NCBI GenBank assembly: GCA_036584525.1
Contig: JAZHDG010000059.1
Span: 1-18,822, forward strand
Direction of reading: 5' to 3'
Length of the DNA: 18,822 bases
From: UBA6181 sp016934015
GTDB lineage: Bacteria > Bacillota_I > Bacilli_A > Acholeplasmatales > Acholeplasmataceae
Below the pieces are notes generated by a model. It was not told where the DNA came from. It did not search any database and worked only from the letters and a program-made list of their open reading frames with translations. Shown piece by piece: positions 1 through 6,842 of the stretch (the stretch's first letter is position 1; every line of letters starts with the position of its first letter). The position numbers were made by a program, and so were the translations under genes.

Positions 1-208
1 CCAAATCAATCGCAGGTGCTAAAAGTGACCAAAAACTAGCTGCAATCATAACTCCAGATGCAAATCCCAAAATAAGATTAAAAACATTTCTATTGACGTG
101 CTTAAAGAAAAATACAAGTGAAGCCCCAATGGCTGTGACTGAATATGTGAAGAGTGTGGCATATAATGCTTGTACCCATAAATCAAGACCCATAAACCAA
201 TTTAGCAT
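1..208 (-). CDS. ZIP-family metal transporter, N-terminal part (cut by window edge)
   Basis: The first 69 residues of a membrane protein are present and the rest lies beyond position 1. The ATG at 208-206 follows an AAAAGGAG ribosome binding site. Helix 1 spans about residues 10-34 and contains the S-V-T-A-I-G-A-S segment. A short basic loop (KHVNRN) follows, then helix 2 with LGFASGVMIAASFWSLLAPA, a string typical of the GufA/ZupT branch of ZIP transporters. Those proteins import zinc and other divalent metals across the cytoplasmic membrane. The metal-binding helices 4 and 5 are outside the window, so the substrate cannot be judged. The gene has its own promoter (251-279) and a small inverted repeat in its 5' leader, which would fit metal-dependent control. 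Family assignment is confident; substrate is not. Confidence 0.85.
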   Translation of the reverse strand, partial: MLNWFMGLDLWVQALYATLFTYSVTAIGASLVFFFKHVNRNVFNLILGFASGVMIAASFWSLLAPAIDL

Positions 209-224
209 TTTATTAACTCCTTTT

Positions 225-240
225 TTAAGGTTATCCTTAA
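225..240 (-). promoter_or_regulatory. Perfect 6-bp inverted repeat in the ZIP gene leader
   Basis: TTAAGG-TTAT-CCTTAA is a perfect inverted repeat with a 4-base spacer. It lies between the -10 box (251-256) and the ribosome binding site of the ZIP transporter gene. It could be an operator for a metal-responsive repressor or just a small leader hairpin. I cannot match it securely to a known Zur, MntR or DtxR site. Confidence 0.35.
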
Positions 241-250
241 TTCTAATTTA

Positions 251-279
251 AGTATAGCATGCCTCTATAATCATGTCAA
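251..279 (-). promoter_or_regulatory. Sigma-A promoter of the ZIP transporter gene
   Basis: On the minus strand the -35 box is TTGACA (279-274), a perfect match. A 17-base spacer leads to the -10 box TATACT (256-251), a 5/6 match. It begins one base after the T-run of the ABC operon terminator, so the ZIP gene starts a new transcription unit. Confidence 0.85.
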
Positions 280-280
280 T

Positions 281-305
281 AAAAAAAGAGCCAACTCGGC
301 TCTTT
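281..305 (-). terminator. Intrinsic terminator of the ABC exporter operon
   Basis: Reading the minus strand, AAAGAGCC (305-298) pairs with GGCTCTTT (292-285) around a 5-base loop. The run of T continues to 281. It lies 6 bp beyond the stop codon at 311 and ends the exporter operon. Confidence 0.85.
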
Positions 306-310
306 CATCT

Positions 311-2101
311 TTAGGAAATAGTTTTATCCTCATATTGCAATTGATACAAACTGTGATAAATACCTTTCTTCTTTAATAATTCTTGGTGACTTCCACTTTC
401 TTTTATCTCGCCTTTTTGCATGACAATAATTCGATCTGCGTGCTGAATGGTTGATAATCGATGGGCGACAATTAACATTGTTGAGATGTTCATCATCTTT
501 TCCATGGAAGCTTGAATGAGTTCCTCAGTTTCACTATCAATATTTGCAGTGGCTTCATCTAATATCATCAAACTTGGTTTATAAACGACTGCTCTTGCAA
601 ATGAAATAAGCTGACGTTGTCCACTTGAAAAGTTATTACCACGTTCTAATACAACGTGTTCATAACCATCTGGAAGTTTTTCAATAAACGTATTTGCCCC
701 AACATATTCACTAGCTTTTTTAATTTCTGATATCGTAATCGATTCATCTTTTAAAGATATATTTTCAGCAATCGTACCACTAAATAAGAAAACATCTTGT
801 AACATTTGACCAATAAAACGTCTAAGTGAAGATCGCTTGATATCTTTCAAATCAATACCATCAATCAAAATTTGACCTTTTTGAATGTCATAATTTCGAA
901 CCATCAAACTTAAGATTGTTGTTTTACCTGAACCTGTAGAACCGACAAATGCAACAGTTTCCCCAGGGTTTACTTTAAAACTCACACCTTTTAAAACCCA
1001 TTCATTTGGAATATAAGAAAACCATACATCTCTAAATTCAATTGATCCTGAGAAAGAATCTAATTCAACTGCATCTTCTTTATCGGTTATTTCAGGCTTA
1101 GTATCTAATACGTCAAATATTTTTTCTGCACTTGCAAAAGCATTTTGAAGCGTATTAAATTGTTCAGCAAGTTGTTGAATTGGTTCAAAGAAATCACCGA
1201 CATACATATAATATGAGAATAATAATCCATAAGTAAATAAAGGAACGGTCATAACTTCTTGATAACCAACATATAAGACGATGATAATACCAACCATCGA
1301 TAATAAATAAACCGTCGGTCGATAAATACCAAACACTAGTATTTCTTTTAAGTAACTATTTCTTAATTTTTTACTATGATCTAAAAATTCAAATCTTTTC
1401 TTCTTTTCTTGATTAAAGATTTGTGTCACTTTCATCCCCGATAAATTTTCGGATAAAAATGCATTAACTTCAGATACATTCGCACGAACACGTCGATAAG
1501 ATGCTCTTGAGTACTTTCTAAAAAGCACGGATGCTAGGATCACAAGCGGAATAACAAGCATAAGCCATAACGTTATCTTGTAGTTGATAATAAACAAAAC
1601 AACAATAACAACCATCAGATACAAAACATTTCTGACAAGATTGACTGCAACCGATGTGTACATTTCACCAATGGAGTTCGTATCGTTTGCGACTCTTGTC
1701 ACAAGTTTTCCAACTGGTACTTGATTAATTTGACCAATGGACAAATTTTCAATATGATTGAATACATCATTTCTAATGGTTACAACTGTTTTTTGTCCTA
1801 TTTTTTGCAACATCATACTTTGAAAGTATTGAATGAGAAATGCAAAACCTAATGCAATCACAAATACACCAGACATTAAGGCAACTTGAAAAATCTTTTC
1901 ATCTTTGGTCATGATATCACTACCGACAACATCGACAGTTCTACCAATAATATAGGGTGGCAACAATTGGATTCCAATCATGACAAACATGAGTAATACA
2001 ACAATCATAAATTGCGATTTATACGGTTTCATATAAGCAATTAATCGCTTTAAAACCTCTTTATCGCTACGCTCTCTCGTGTTATCCTTGAAGTCCTTCA
2101 T
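311..2101 (-). CDS. Heterodimeric ABC exporter, catalytic-site subunit
   Basis: This 596-residue half-transporter has six membrane helices in roughly residues 25-305, followed by a nucleotide-binding domain. Motifs are Walker A GSTGSGKT (about 387-394), Q-loop Gln435, signature FSSGQ (491-495), Walker B LMILDE with catalytic Glu516, and His547. The glutamate is canonical, but the signature has SSGQ instead of SGGQ. The neighbouring subunit has the reverse pattern, so the two form one active and one degenerate ATP site, as in the TM287/288, LmrCD and BmrCD exporters. ATG 2101 was chosen because AAGGAGGT (2116-2109) precedes it by 7 bases; an in-frame TTG at 2122 lies upstream of that site. The start overlaps the previous gene by 20 bp, implying translational coupling. 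Substrate is unknown; drugs, lipids or peptides are typical of the family. Confidence 0.93.
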   Translation of the reverse strand: MKDFKDNTRERSDKEVLKRLIAYMKPYKSQFMIVVLLMFVMIGIQLLPPYIIGRTVDVVGSDIMTKDEKIFQVALMSGVFVIALGFAFLIQYFQSMMLQKIGQKTVVTIRNDVFNHIENLSIGQINQVPVGKLVTRVANDTNSIGEMYTSVAVNLVRNVLYLMVVIVVLFIINYKITLWLMLVIPLVILASVLFRKYSRASYRRVRANVSEVNAFLSENLSGMKVTQIFNQEKKKRFEFLDHSKKLRNSYLKEILVFGIYRPTVYLLSMVGIIIVLYVGYQEVMTVPLFTYGLLFSYYMYVGDFFEPIQQLAEQFNTLQNAFASAEKIFDVLDTKPEITDKEDAVELDSFSGSIEFRDVWFSYIPNEWVLKGVSFKVNPGETVAFVGSTGSGKTTILSLMVRNYDIQKGQILIDGIDLKDIKRSSLRRFIGQMLQDVFLFSGTIAENISLKDESITISEIKKASEYVGANTFIEKLPDGYEHVVLERGNNFSSGQRQLISFARAVVYKPSLMILDEATANIDSETEELIQASMEKMMNISTMLIVAHRLSTIQHADRIIVMQKGEIKESGSHQELLKKKGIYHSLYQLQYEDKTIS

Positions 2102-3860
2102 GATTGTCACCTCCTTCGACAATCGTTTCTAGTTGTTGACGACGAACCATGTCTTGATACAAAGGACTTGTCTTCATGAGCTCTTTATGATTACCAACAT
2201 CAACTATTTCTCCTTGATCAAGTAAAATGATTTTATCCATTTTTTTAACAGTAGAAATACGATGTGCAATAAAAATCGTGGTTTTGCCTTTTCGGATTTG
2301 ATGAAGATTACGAATAATTGATTCTTCTGTTTTTGTATCAACTGCAGACACTGAATCATCCAAGATCAAAATTTCTGGATCTTTTGATAAAGCTCTTGCG
2401 ATGCTGATTCTTTGTTTCTGTCCGCCGGATACGGTAACGCCACGCTCACCAAGCATTGTTTCAAATCCATCTTTAAATTCAATAATATTATCATAGACAT
2501 CAGCTAATCTTGCGGATTCTTCAACTTTTGTTAAATCAGGTTTATCATATGCGAACCCGATATTGTTTCGAATCGTTTCAGAAAATAGAAAGTTATCTTG
2601 AGGAACATAACCTATCGCTTCTCTCACAGAATCTAATGTTAAATCCATGATGTCGTAATTATCGATAAAAAGCTGACCTTTTTCAAGATTATAAATTCTT
2701 AAGAATAAATCAACTAAACTACTCTTTCCACTACCTGTTCTACCAAGAATTCCAACCATTTCACCTTGCTTTATCTCAAATGAGACATTTTTCAAAACAG
2801 GTGAATCTCCATCAGGATATTTGAATGTTAAATTCTTTAATGTTATTGCACCTTTTAAACCTTTAACAGGTTTCGCATCATTTAAATCATAAACTTCATA
2901 TGGATGATCCAAGAATTTTGTGATTCTTTCTGCTGAGGCTTTTGCTTGTCCTTGAATTTGCATAAATTGTGATAATGCCATGACTGGCCAAATAAGTGAG
3001 AAGAAATAACTGATGTACTCCGTTAATTGTCCTGCTGTTAAGCCTGTTTGATCACGATTAATAACAAGTAAACTACCAAATAATACAATCGATAATATCA
3101 CGAGATTAATAGCCGCACCTACAATTATGTTGATGATGACAACATATTTAACAAATAAAATATGCTTATCATATAAATCTTCATTTTTCTTTTGAAAAAA
3201 CATGTATTCTTTGATTTCTCTAACGAAAGCTTTAATGACAGTAATTCCTGAAAAGTTTTCTTGAGTAAAATCACTTAATTTTTCAAAAGCTTCTTGTCGA
3301 ATTTTAAATTTCTTCGATATTTGTTTTCGTATGAAAATCATTATGACTAATAATACAAGCATCGGTATGGACGCATATAGTGTCAATGTACTATTTAAAT
3401 TAGCCATACGGTACAACGAAAAACCGCCTAAAACTAATCCATCAACAACCATTAAAATCCCTGGTCCAAATGTCATACGGATTGCTTCCAAATCATTAAT
3501 GAAATAGGTCATGAGTCCGCCAACTTTTTCTTGGCTGTAAAAACTTTGTGAGAGTTTTGTTGCGTGTGTGAACATGACATTTCTTAATCGAAACTCTATG
3601 CGTCTTGAAGCCCCAAATATCGTATAGCGCCATAAAAAGCGACCAATTGTAATCGCTATGGCTAAAAATCCAATATTTTTAATTGATGCTAAAATAAATG
3701 CTTCGTCCGGAGTTGGTGATTTCAGTGCATCGATAATGCCACCGACAAGTTTAGGTATGTCGAGCTGTATCCAATCTACTAAAACTAGAACAGCAATCCC
3801 TAAGATAAAGAGATGCCCAAAAATAAAATAATACTTTCTAAAATGCTTACCAAATAACAT
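2082..3860 (-). CDS. Heterodimeric ABC exporter, degenerate-site subunit
   Basis: This is a 592-residue ABC half-transporter: membrane helices in about residues 10-300, nucleotide-binding domain from about 338. Motifs are Walker A GRTGSGKS (373-380), Gln421 in the Q-loop, a full signature VSGGQ (477-481), Walker B ILILDD with Asp502 where the catalytic Glu normally stands, and His533. Glu-to-Asp at that position marks the non-hydrolytic half in heterodimeric exporters. Its intact signature completes the active site of the partner encoded immediately downstream. The ATG at 3860 follows an AAGGTGG site. I see no clear sigma-A promoter in the 84 bp upstream, which hold only a hairpin, so transcription may come through from the DUF2089/SHOCT genes. 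Confidence 0.93.
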   Translation of the reverse strand: MLFGKHFRKYYFIFGHLFILGIAVLVLVDWIQLDIPKLVGGIIDALKSPTPDEAFILASIKNIGFLAIAITIGRFLWRYTIFGASRRIEFRLRNVMFTHATKLSQSFYSQEKVGGLMTYFINDLEAIRMTFGPGILMVVDGLVLGGFSLYRMANLNSTLTLYASIPMLVLLVIMIFIRKQISKKFKIRQEAFEKLSDFTQENFSGITVIKAFVREIKEYMFFQKKNEDLYDKHILFVKYVVIINIIVGAAINLVILSIVLFGSLLVINRDQTGLTAGQLTEYISYFFSLIWPVMALSQFMQIQGQAKASAERITKFLDHPYEVYDLNDAKPVKGLKGAITLKNLTFKYPDGDSPVLKNVSFEIKQGEMVGILGRTGSGKSSLVDLFLRIYNLEKGQLFIDNYDIMDLTLDSVREAIGYVPQDNFLFSETIRNNIGFAYDKPDLTKVEESARLADVYDNIIEFKDGFETMLGERGVTVSGGQKQRISIARALSKDPEILILDDSVSAVDTKTEESIIRNLHQIRKGKTTIFIAHRISTVKKMDKIILLDQGEIVDVGNHKELMKTSPLYQDMVRRQQLETIVEGGDNHEGLQG

Positions 3861-3892
3861 AATTGCGACCCACCTTGTTGTAATATTTATCG

Positions 3893-3924
3893 CAATAAAG
3901 GCGCTTCATCGAAGCGCTCTATTG
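3893..3924 (-). terminator. Hairpin between the SHOCT-like gene and the ABC exporter genes
   Basis: GCGCTTC (3901-3907) and GAAGCGC (3911-3917) form a 7-bp stem with a 3-base loop. CAATA (3893-3897) and TATTG (3920-3924) can extend it outward. On the minus strand the tail after the stem is CTTTATT rather than a clean T-run. This looks like a weak terminator or an attenuator that allows readthrough into the exporter genes. Confidence 0.55.
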
Positions 3925-3944
3925 TTTTATCCTTTAAATATTTA

Positions 3945-4334
3945 TTATTCTACGATAATTCTAACCTTATCGCCATCGGCTGAATCCACAGTGACAATTT
4001 CACCGACAACTCCACTATTGATCATATCAAGAAGTGCATCAATATCAATATCATTGTCTGAAAGATTCACGTTAAATTTACCCGTCTTTAATAGTTTAGC
4101 AAATTCAACAGGAATTTGCACTCTAACTTTATCGCCATCTTCAGAATCTACTAAGATTTTTAGCATTCTGAATGGAGCTTTTTTCTGATTAACGACAACC
4201 GATTCAGCTCTCATTCCTTCATCTGATTTATCCATTGCTGATAATAACTTTTCAGCTTCATCGGCAGAGATAATTCCTTTTGATAATAATTCTAACACTT
4301 TCATTCTTTCTTCTTTTAAATTTTCTTTTGACAT
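3945..4334 (-). CDS. SHOCT-like domain protein
   Basis: A soluble, acidic 129-residue protein. Residues 4-34 form a helical module (EERMKVLELLSKGIISADEA) like the short N-terminal helix pair of YvlB/LiaX and other SHOCT-like proteins. The rest is predicted beta-rich and contains two near-identical segments, VDSEDGDKVRV (62-72) and VDSADGDKVRI (116-126). I chose ATG 4334 because GAGGTG precedes it by 7 bases, whereas the ATG at 4340 lies only one base from that site. The site follows directly on the stop codon of the DUF2089 gene, and the two genes are 13 bp apart. YvlB/LiaX relatives act in cell-envelope stress sensing. Function here is inferred only from family and context. Confidence 0.75.
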   Translation of the reverse strand: MSKENLKEERMKVLELLSKGIISADEAEKLLSAMDKSDEGMRAESVVVNQKKAPFRMLKILVDSEDGDKVRVQIPVEFAKLLKTGKFNVNLSDNDIDIDALLDMINSGVVGEIVTVDSADGDKVRIIVE

Positions 4335-4347
4335 TTTCATTCACCTC

Positions 4348-4770
4348 TTACTTATTTTTCTTTAAAGCTTCTAAAGCTTCATTCACGGTCATTTGACCTT
4401 TTTCAATAGATTCTAAGATTGTTTGTTTAATCTGATTTTTTAAATCTTTCTTGTTTTCCTTATCCTTAATTAATTCTTCATCATCATCAGGTTCTACAGA
4501 ATATCCCAGACCAACGATGACTTCATCAAGCATCTTTTTAACTGTTGGATAGCTAATATTCAATTCTTTTTCAATTGTTTTAATGTTCCCACGATTTTTA
4601 ACAAAAATCTCAATAAAATACAATTTTTCAGTTTCTAAGTAATTAAACTTTGAAAGTGAAAACGTCCCTGTTAATTCGGTATCACAATGTTCACAATGTA
4701 ACTTAACAACATTTAATTCATGTTTACAAACAGGGCAAGTAGTTAATACTGGATGTTTTTTTTGATTCAT
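4348..4770 (-). CDS. DUF2089 zinc-ribbon/HTH regulator
   Basis: This 140-residue protein matches the DUF2089 layout. A zinc ribbon uses Cys12, Cys15, Cys26 and Cys29 (CPVC...CEHC). It is followed by a helical region (about 44-90) whose TIEKELNISYPTVKKMLDEV stretch resembles a helix-turn-helix, similar to sigma region 4. An acidic linker leads to a C-terminal module (113-137; LESIEKGQMTVNEALEAL) like the N-terminal module of the next gene's product. It is probably a DNA-binding regulator of its own operon or of the exporter downstream. The ATG at 4770 follows AAGGAGAG. The gap from the previous stop codon is 14 bp, so the genes are co-transcribed. The family's biochemical role is not established. 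Confidence 0.82.
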   Translation of the reverse strand: MNQKKHPVLTTCPVCKHELNVVKLHCEHCDTELTGTFSLSKFNYLETEKLYFIEIFVKNRGNIKTIEKELNISYPTVKKMLDEVIVGLGYSVEPDDDEELIKDKENKKDLKNQIKQTILESIEKGQMTVNEALEALKKNK

Positions 4771-4784
4771 TTTACTCTCTCCTT

Positions 4785-5138
4785 TTATATGGTTTTAATT
4801 AATACTTTCACTTGATCTTGAGTTTTGACATCCACTCTTGATCCTCTAATCATCATAAGGTCCAACATTTCTTTGAACGTAATTGGAATTTCATCAGATA
4901 ACTTTTGATTTCCACGTTTTTTTAAAACAAGTTTTACAATCCATAGAGGAATAGGTAAGAATAATAGAATTTTTAAAAATGCATTGACACCTTTTTCTTC
5001 AGGGATTGATATGCTCATTTTCACAAAATGTGCACGTCTTGGTTTTCGTTCCTTTTGTTTTTTATATAGCATTTGGTATGCCTTCTTTAAATGAATCTTC
5101 TTTTGTTCAAGTTGATTAAGCACTTCATATTGTGTCAT
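4785..5138 (-). CDS. Small membrane-anchored protein with SHOCT-like N-terminus
   Basis: A basic 117-residue protein, first gene of the DUF2089 cluster. Residues 4-25 (YEVLNQLEQKKIHLKKAYQ) resemble the helical module in the two following gene products. A basic stretch (27-40, KQKERKPRR) is followed by MSISIPEEKG and one strong membrane helix (about 52-72, FLKILLFLPIPLWIVKLVL). The C-terminus (84-117) has beta-prone sequence, MLDLMMIRGSRVDVKTQDQV, that roughly parallels the C-terminus of the SHOCT-like protein. It may be a membrane-tethered version of that protein. The start at 5138 has a modest AAAGGT site 9 bases upstream and lies 41 bp after the -10 box of a perfect promoter. No function is known to me. 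Confidence 0.7.
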   Translation of the reverse strand: MTQYEVLNQLEQKKIHLKKAYQMLYKKQKERKPRRAHFVKMSISIPEEKGVNAFLKILLFLPIPLWIVKLVLKKRGNQKLSDEIPITFKEMLDLMMIRGSRVDVKTQDQVKVLIKTI

Positions 5139-5178
5139 TTAATCACGACCTTTGTTTAATTTTTTAATTTACACCTTG

Positions 5179-5207
5179 ATTATATTAAACATTTTCAATA
5201 TTGTCAA
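5179..5207 (-). promoter_or_regulatory. Perfect-consensus sigma-A promoter of the DUF2089/SHOCT operon
   Basis: On the minus strand, TTGACA (5207-5202), a 17-base spacer and TATAAT (5184-5179) match the sigma-A consensus at all 12 positions with ideal spacing. An A/T-rich tract lies directly upstream (5208-5263), as expected for an UP element. An 8-bp palindrome CAATATTG (5196-5203) overlaps the -35 edge and could be an operator. Confidence 0.9.
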
Positions 5208-5263
5208 TACTTTTTTTATAAAAAATTAAAAATATTTATTTTTTGATTAATTTTTTTAATCTC

Positions 5264-5292
5264 TTGTTAAATATTTTGAATTTAAGTATAAT
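5264..5292 (+). promoter_or_regulatory. Sigma-A promoter of pepT
   Basis: TTGTTA (5264-5269), a 17-base spacer and a perfect TATAAT (5287-5292) precede pepT. The leader is short and carries GAGAGGAG (5307-5314), 10 bases before the ATG. The promoter diverges from that of the DUF2089 operon, and both abut the same A/T tract. Confidence 0.85.
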
Positions 5293-5324
5293 AGAACCGA
5301 GAAAACGAGAGGAGTTACACATAC

Positions 5325-6545
5325 ATGGATTATCTAATTGAGCGTTTCTTGCGTTATGTGAAAATCGACACACAATCAGATCATGAAACGCATACTCATC
5401 CTTCAACGGAAAAACAAAAAGATTTAAGTCGTTTATTATTAAAAGAATTACAAGAAATGGGTATTAAATCACACCTCGACCAATTTGGTTATGTTTATGG
5501 TTTAATTCCAAAGAATAAAGAAAATGCGCGTGCGCTAGGATTTATCGCGCACGTGGATACATCACCCGATGCTCCTGGAGCAAATGTTAATCCGAGAATT
5601 ATAAAAAACTATCAAGGCGAAACCATTAAACTTAATGATTCGCTATCGATGCATCCCAATGAATTCCCAAGTTTATCACGTGTTATTGGTGATGATATCA
5701 TTGTTACCGATGGAAATACCTTACTTGGTGCAGATGACAAATGTGGAGTTGCTGAAATTATGGAACTTGCACGTTACTTTGTCGAAAACCCGAATGAACC
5801 TCATGGCGATATTTATATTTGCTTTACACCTGATGAAGAAATCGGGGAAGGTGCTAATCACTTTGATTATGACTATTTTAAAGCGGATTTTGCATATACT
5901 TCAGATGGCAGTGAAGTTGGTGGTATTGAATATGAAAACTTTAATGCAGCAACTGCAAGAATATCGTTTATAGGTAAAAGCATTCATCCAGGTTCAGCTA
6001 AACTTAAAATGGTCAATGCACTTCATTTGGCAATGGAATTTCACTCACTTCTTCCAGCATTTTACAATCCAGCATTCACCGAAAACTACGAAGGCTTTAA
6101 TCACCTAACTGGTTTGAAAGGTGAAGTGGAAAAAGCGTTTAGCAATTATATTATTCGAAATCATAATTTAAGTAAATTTGATTTACAAAAGAAAGACTTT
6201 ATACGCATTATGAATTATATGAACGACAAATATTGCTACGAAGCTGTAAGTTTAGTCATTAAAGATAGTTATTTCAATATGTATGAAAAACTTAAAGATC
6301 ATATGTATATCATCGAACTCGCAGAACAAGCAATAAAAAATGCAGGTGTTACACCATTTGCATCGCCAATTCGTGGCGGTACAGATGGCGCAAGACTAAC
6401 TTATGAAGGTCTTTTATGCCCTAATTTAGGAACAGGTGGTTATCAGTTCCACGGTCGCTTAGAATTCGCATCGATTCAACAAATGCACCAAGCAGTTAAA
6501 ATCTTAATTGAAATCGTAAGATTGTCTGCAACTCAAAAAAAATAA
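5325..6545 (+). CDS. pepT: Peptidase T (tripeptide aminopeptidase)
   Basis: A 406-residue cytoplasmic M20-family metallopeptidase that removes the N-terminal residue of tripeptides; the length is usual for PepT. The two-zinc site is visible: His76 and Asp78 in HVDTSPDAPG, Asp138 in GADDKCG, the Glu171-Glu172 pair in PDEEIGEGA, Asp194 in TSDGSE, and His376 in GGYQFHGRLEF. IRGGTDGARLTYEG is the PepT-type substrate loop. The ATG at 5325 has GAGAGGAG 10 bases upstream and a strong own promoter. The gene stands alone, and its stop codon lies inside the stem of the bidirectional terminator that follows. It probably serves nutrient peptide use. Confidence 0.97.
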   Translation: MDYLIERFLRYVKIDTQSDHETHTHPSTEKQKDLSRLLLKELQEMGIKSHLDQFGYVYGLIPKNKENARALGFIAHVDTSPDAPGANVNPRIIKNYQGETIKLNDSLSMHPNEFPSLSRVIGDDIIVTDGNTLLGADDKCGVAEIMELARYFVENPNEPHGDIYICFTPDEEIGEGANHFDYDYFKADFAYTSDGSEVGGIEYENFNAATARISFIGKSIHPGSAKLKMVNALHLAMEFHSLLPAFYNPAFTENYEGFNHLTGLKGEVEKAFSNYIIRNHNLSKFDLQKKDFIRIMNYMNDKYCYEAVSLVIKDSYFNMYEKLKDHMYIIELAEQAIKNAGVTPFASPIRGGTDGARLTYEGLLCPNLGTGGYQFHGRLEFASIQQMHQAVKILIEIVRLSATQKK

Positions 6546-6566
6546 GGACCTCCAAAGGTCCTTTTG
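6544..6566. terminator. Bidirectional terminator between pepT and the small membrane gene
   Basis: AAGGACC (6544-6550) pairs with GGTCCTT (6557-6563) across a 6-base loop. The plus strand continues TTGTTTT. On the minus strand the stem is followed by ATTTTTTTT (complement of 6535-6543). Both convergent transcripts can stop here, and the stem includes the pepT stop codon. Confidence 0.85.
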
Positions 6567-6569
6567 TTT

Positions 6570-6842
6570 TCAATAATAAAGACTAATAAGTGGAACTATT
6601 ATTATTCCAAGTATAAACATAATTTTAGTTGATAAATTTAACTCATTAAAGTCTTTTTTGTAGAGTCTACGTGTAAATAAAATTGATAATGAGATATAGG
6701 ATAATAAAATGAATGAAACAATCGAATATAAGATTTTCATTCCAATAGGTGCAGCAAATTCAATTCGGTTATAGCTTAAATAATTGATAAACCCATACCA
6801 AACAAATCCAATACCTACATATATTTTTTTTATGATTGCCAT
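6570..6842 (-). CDS. Small three-helix membrane protein, unknown function
   Basis: A 90-residue hydrophobic protein with three predicted membrane helices at about 6-23, 34-56 and 72-89. A basic patch (FTRRLYKKDF) separates the second and third. I do not recognise a family. The ATG at 6842 overlaps the last 13 bp of the Sel1-repeat gene in another frame. No good ribosome binding site precedes it (AAACTGCAAAAAAGCAC), so translation probably depends on ribosomes finishing the upstream gene. It ends with TGA, consistent with TGA being a stop in this organism. The terminator at 6544-6566 follows. The tight overlap suggests it works with the Sel1 protein, but that is inference. Confidence 0.65.
   Translation of the reverse strand: MAIIKKIYVGIGFVWYGFINYLSYNRIEFAAPIGMKILYSIVSFILLSYISLSILFTRRLYKKDFNELNLSTKIMFILGIIIVPLISLYY

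Noticed and set aside
2102..2122. TTG start for the second ABC subunit
   Set aside because: It lies upstream of and includes the strong AAGGAGGT site that serves the ATG at 2101.
3922..4188. Plus-strand open frame of 88 codons
   Set aside because: It lies antisense to the SHOCT-like gene, has low-complexity Ser/Thr/Ile sequence and no ribosome binding site.
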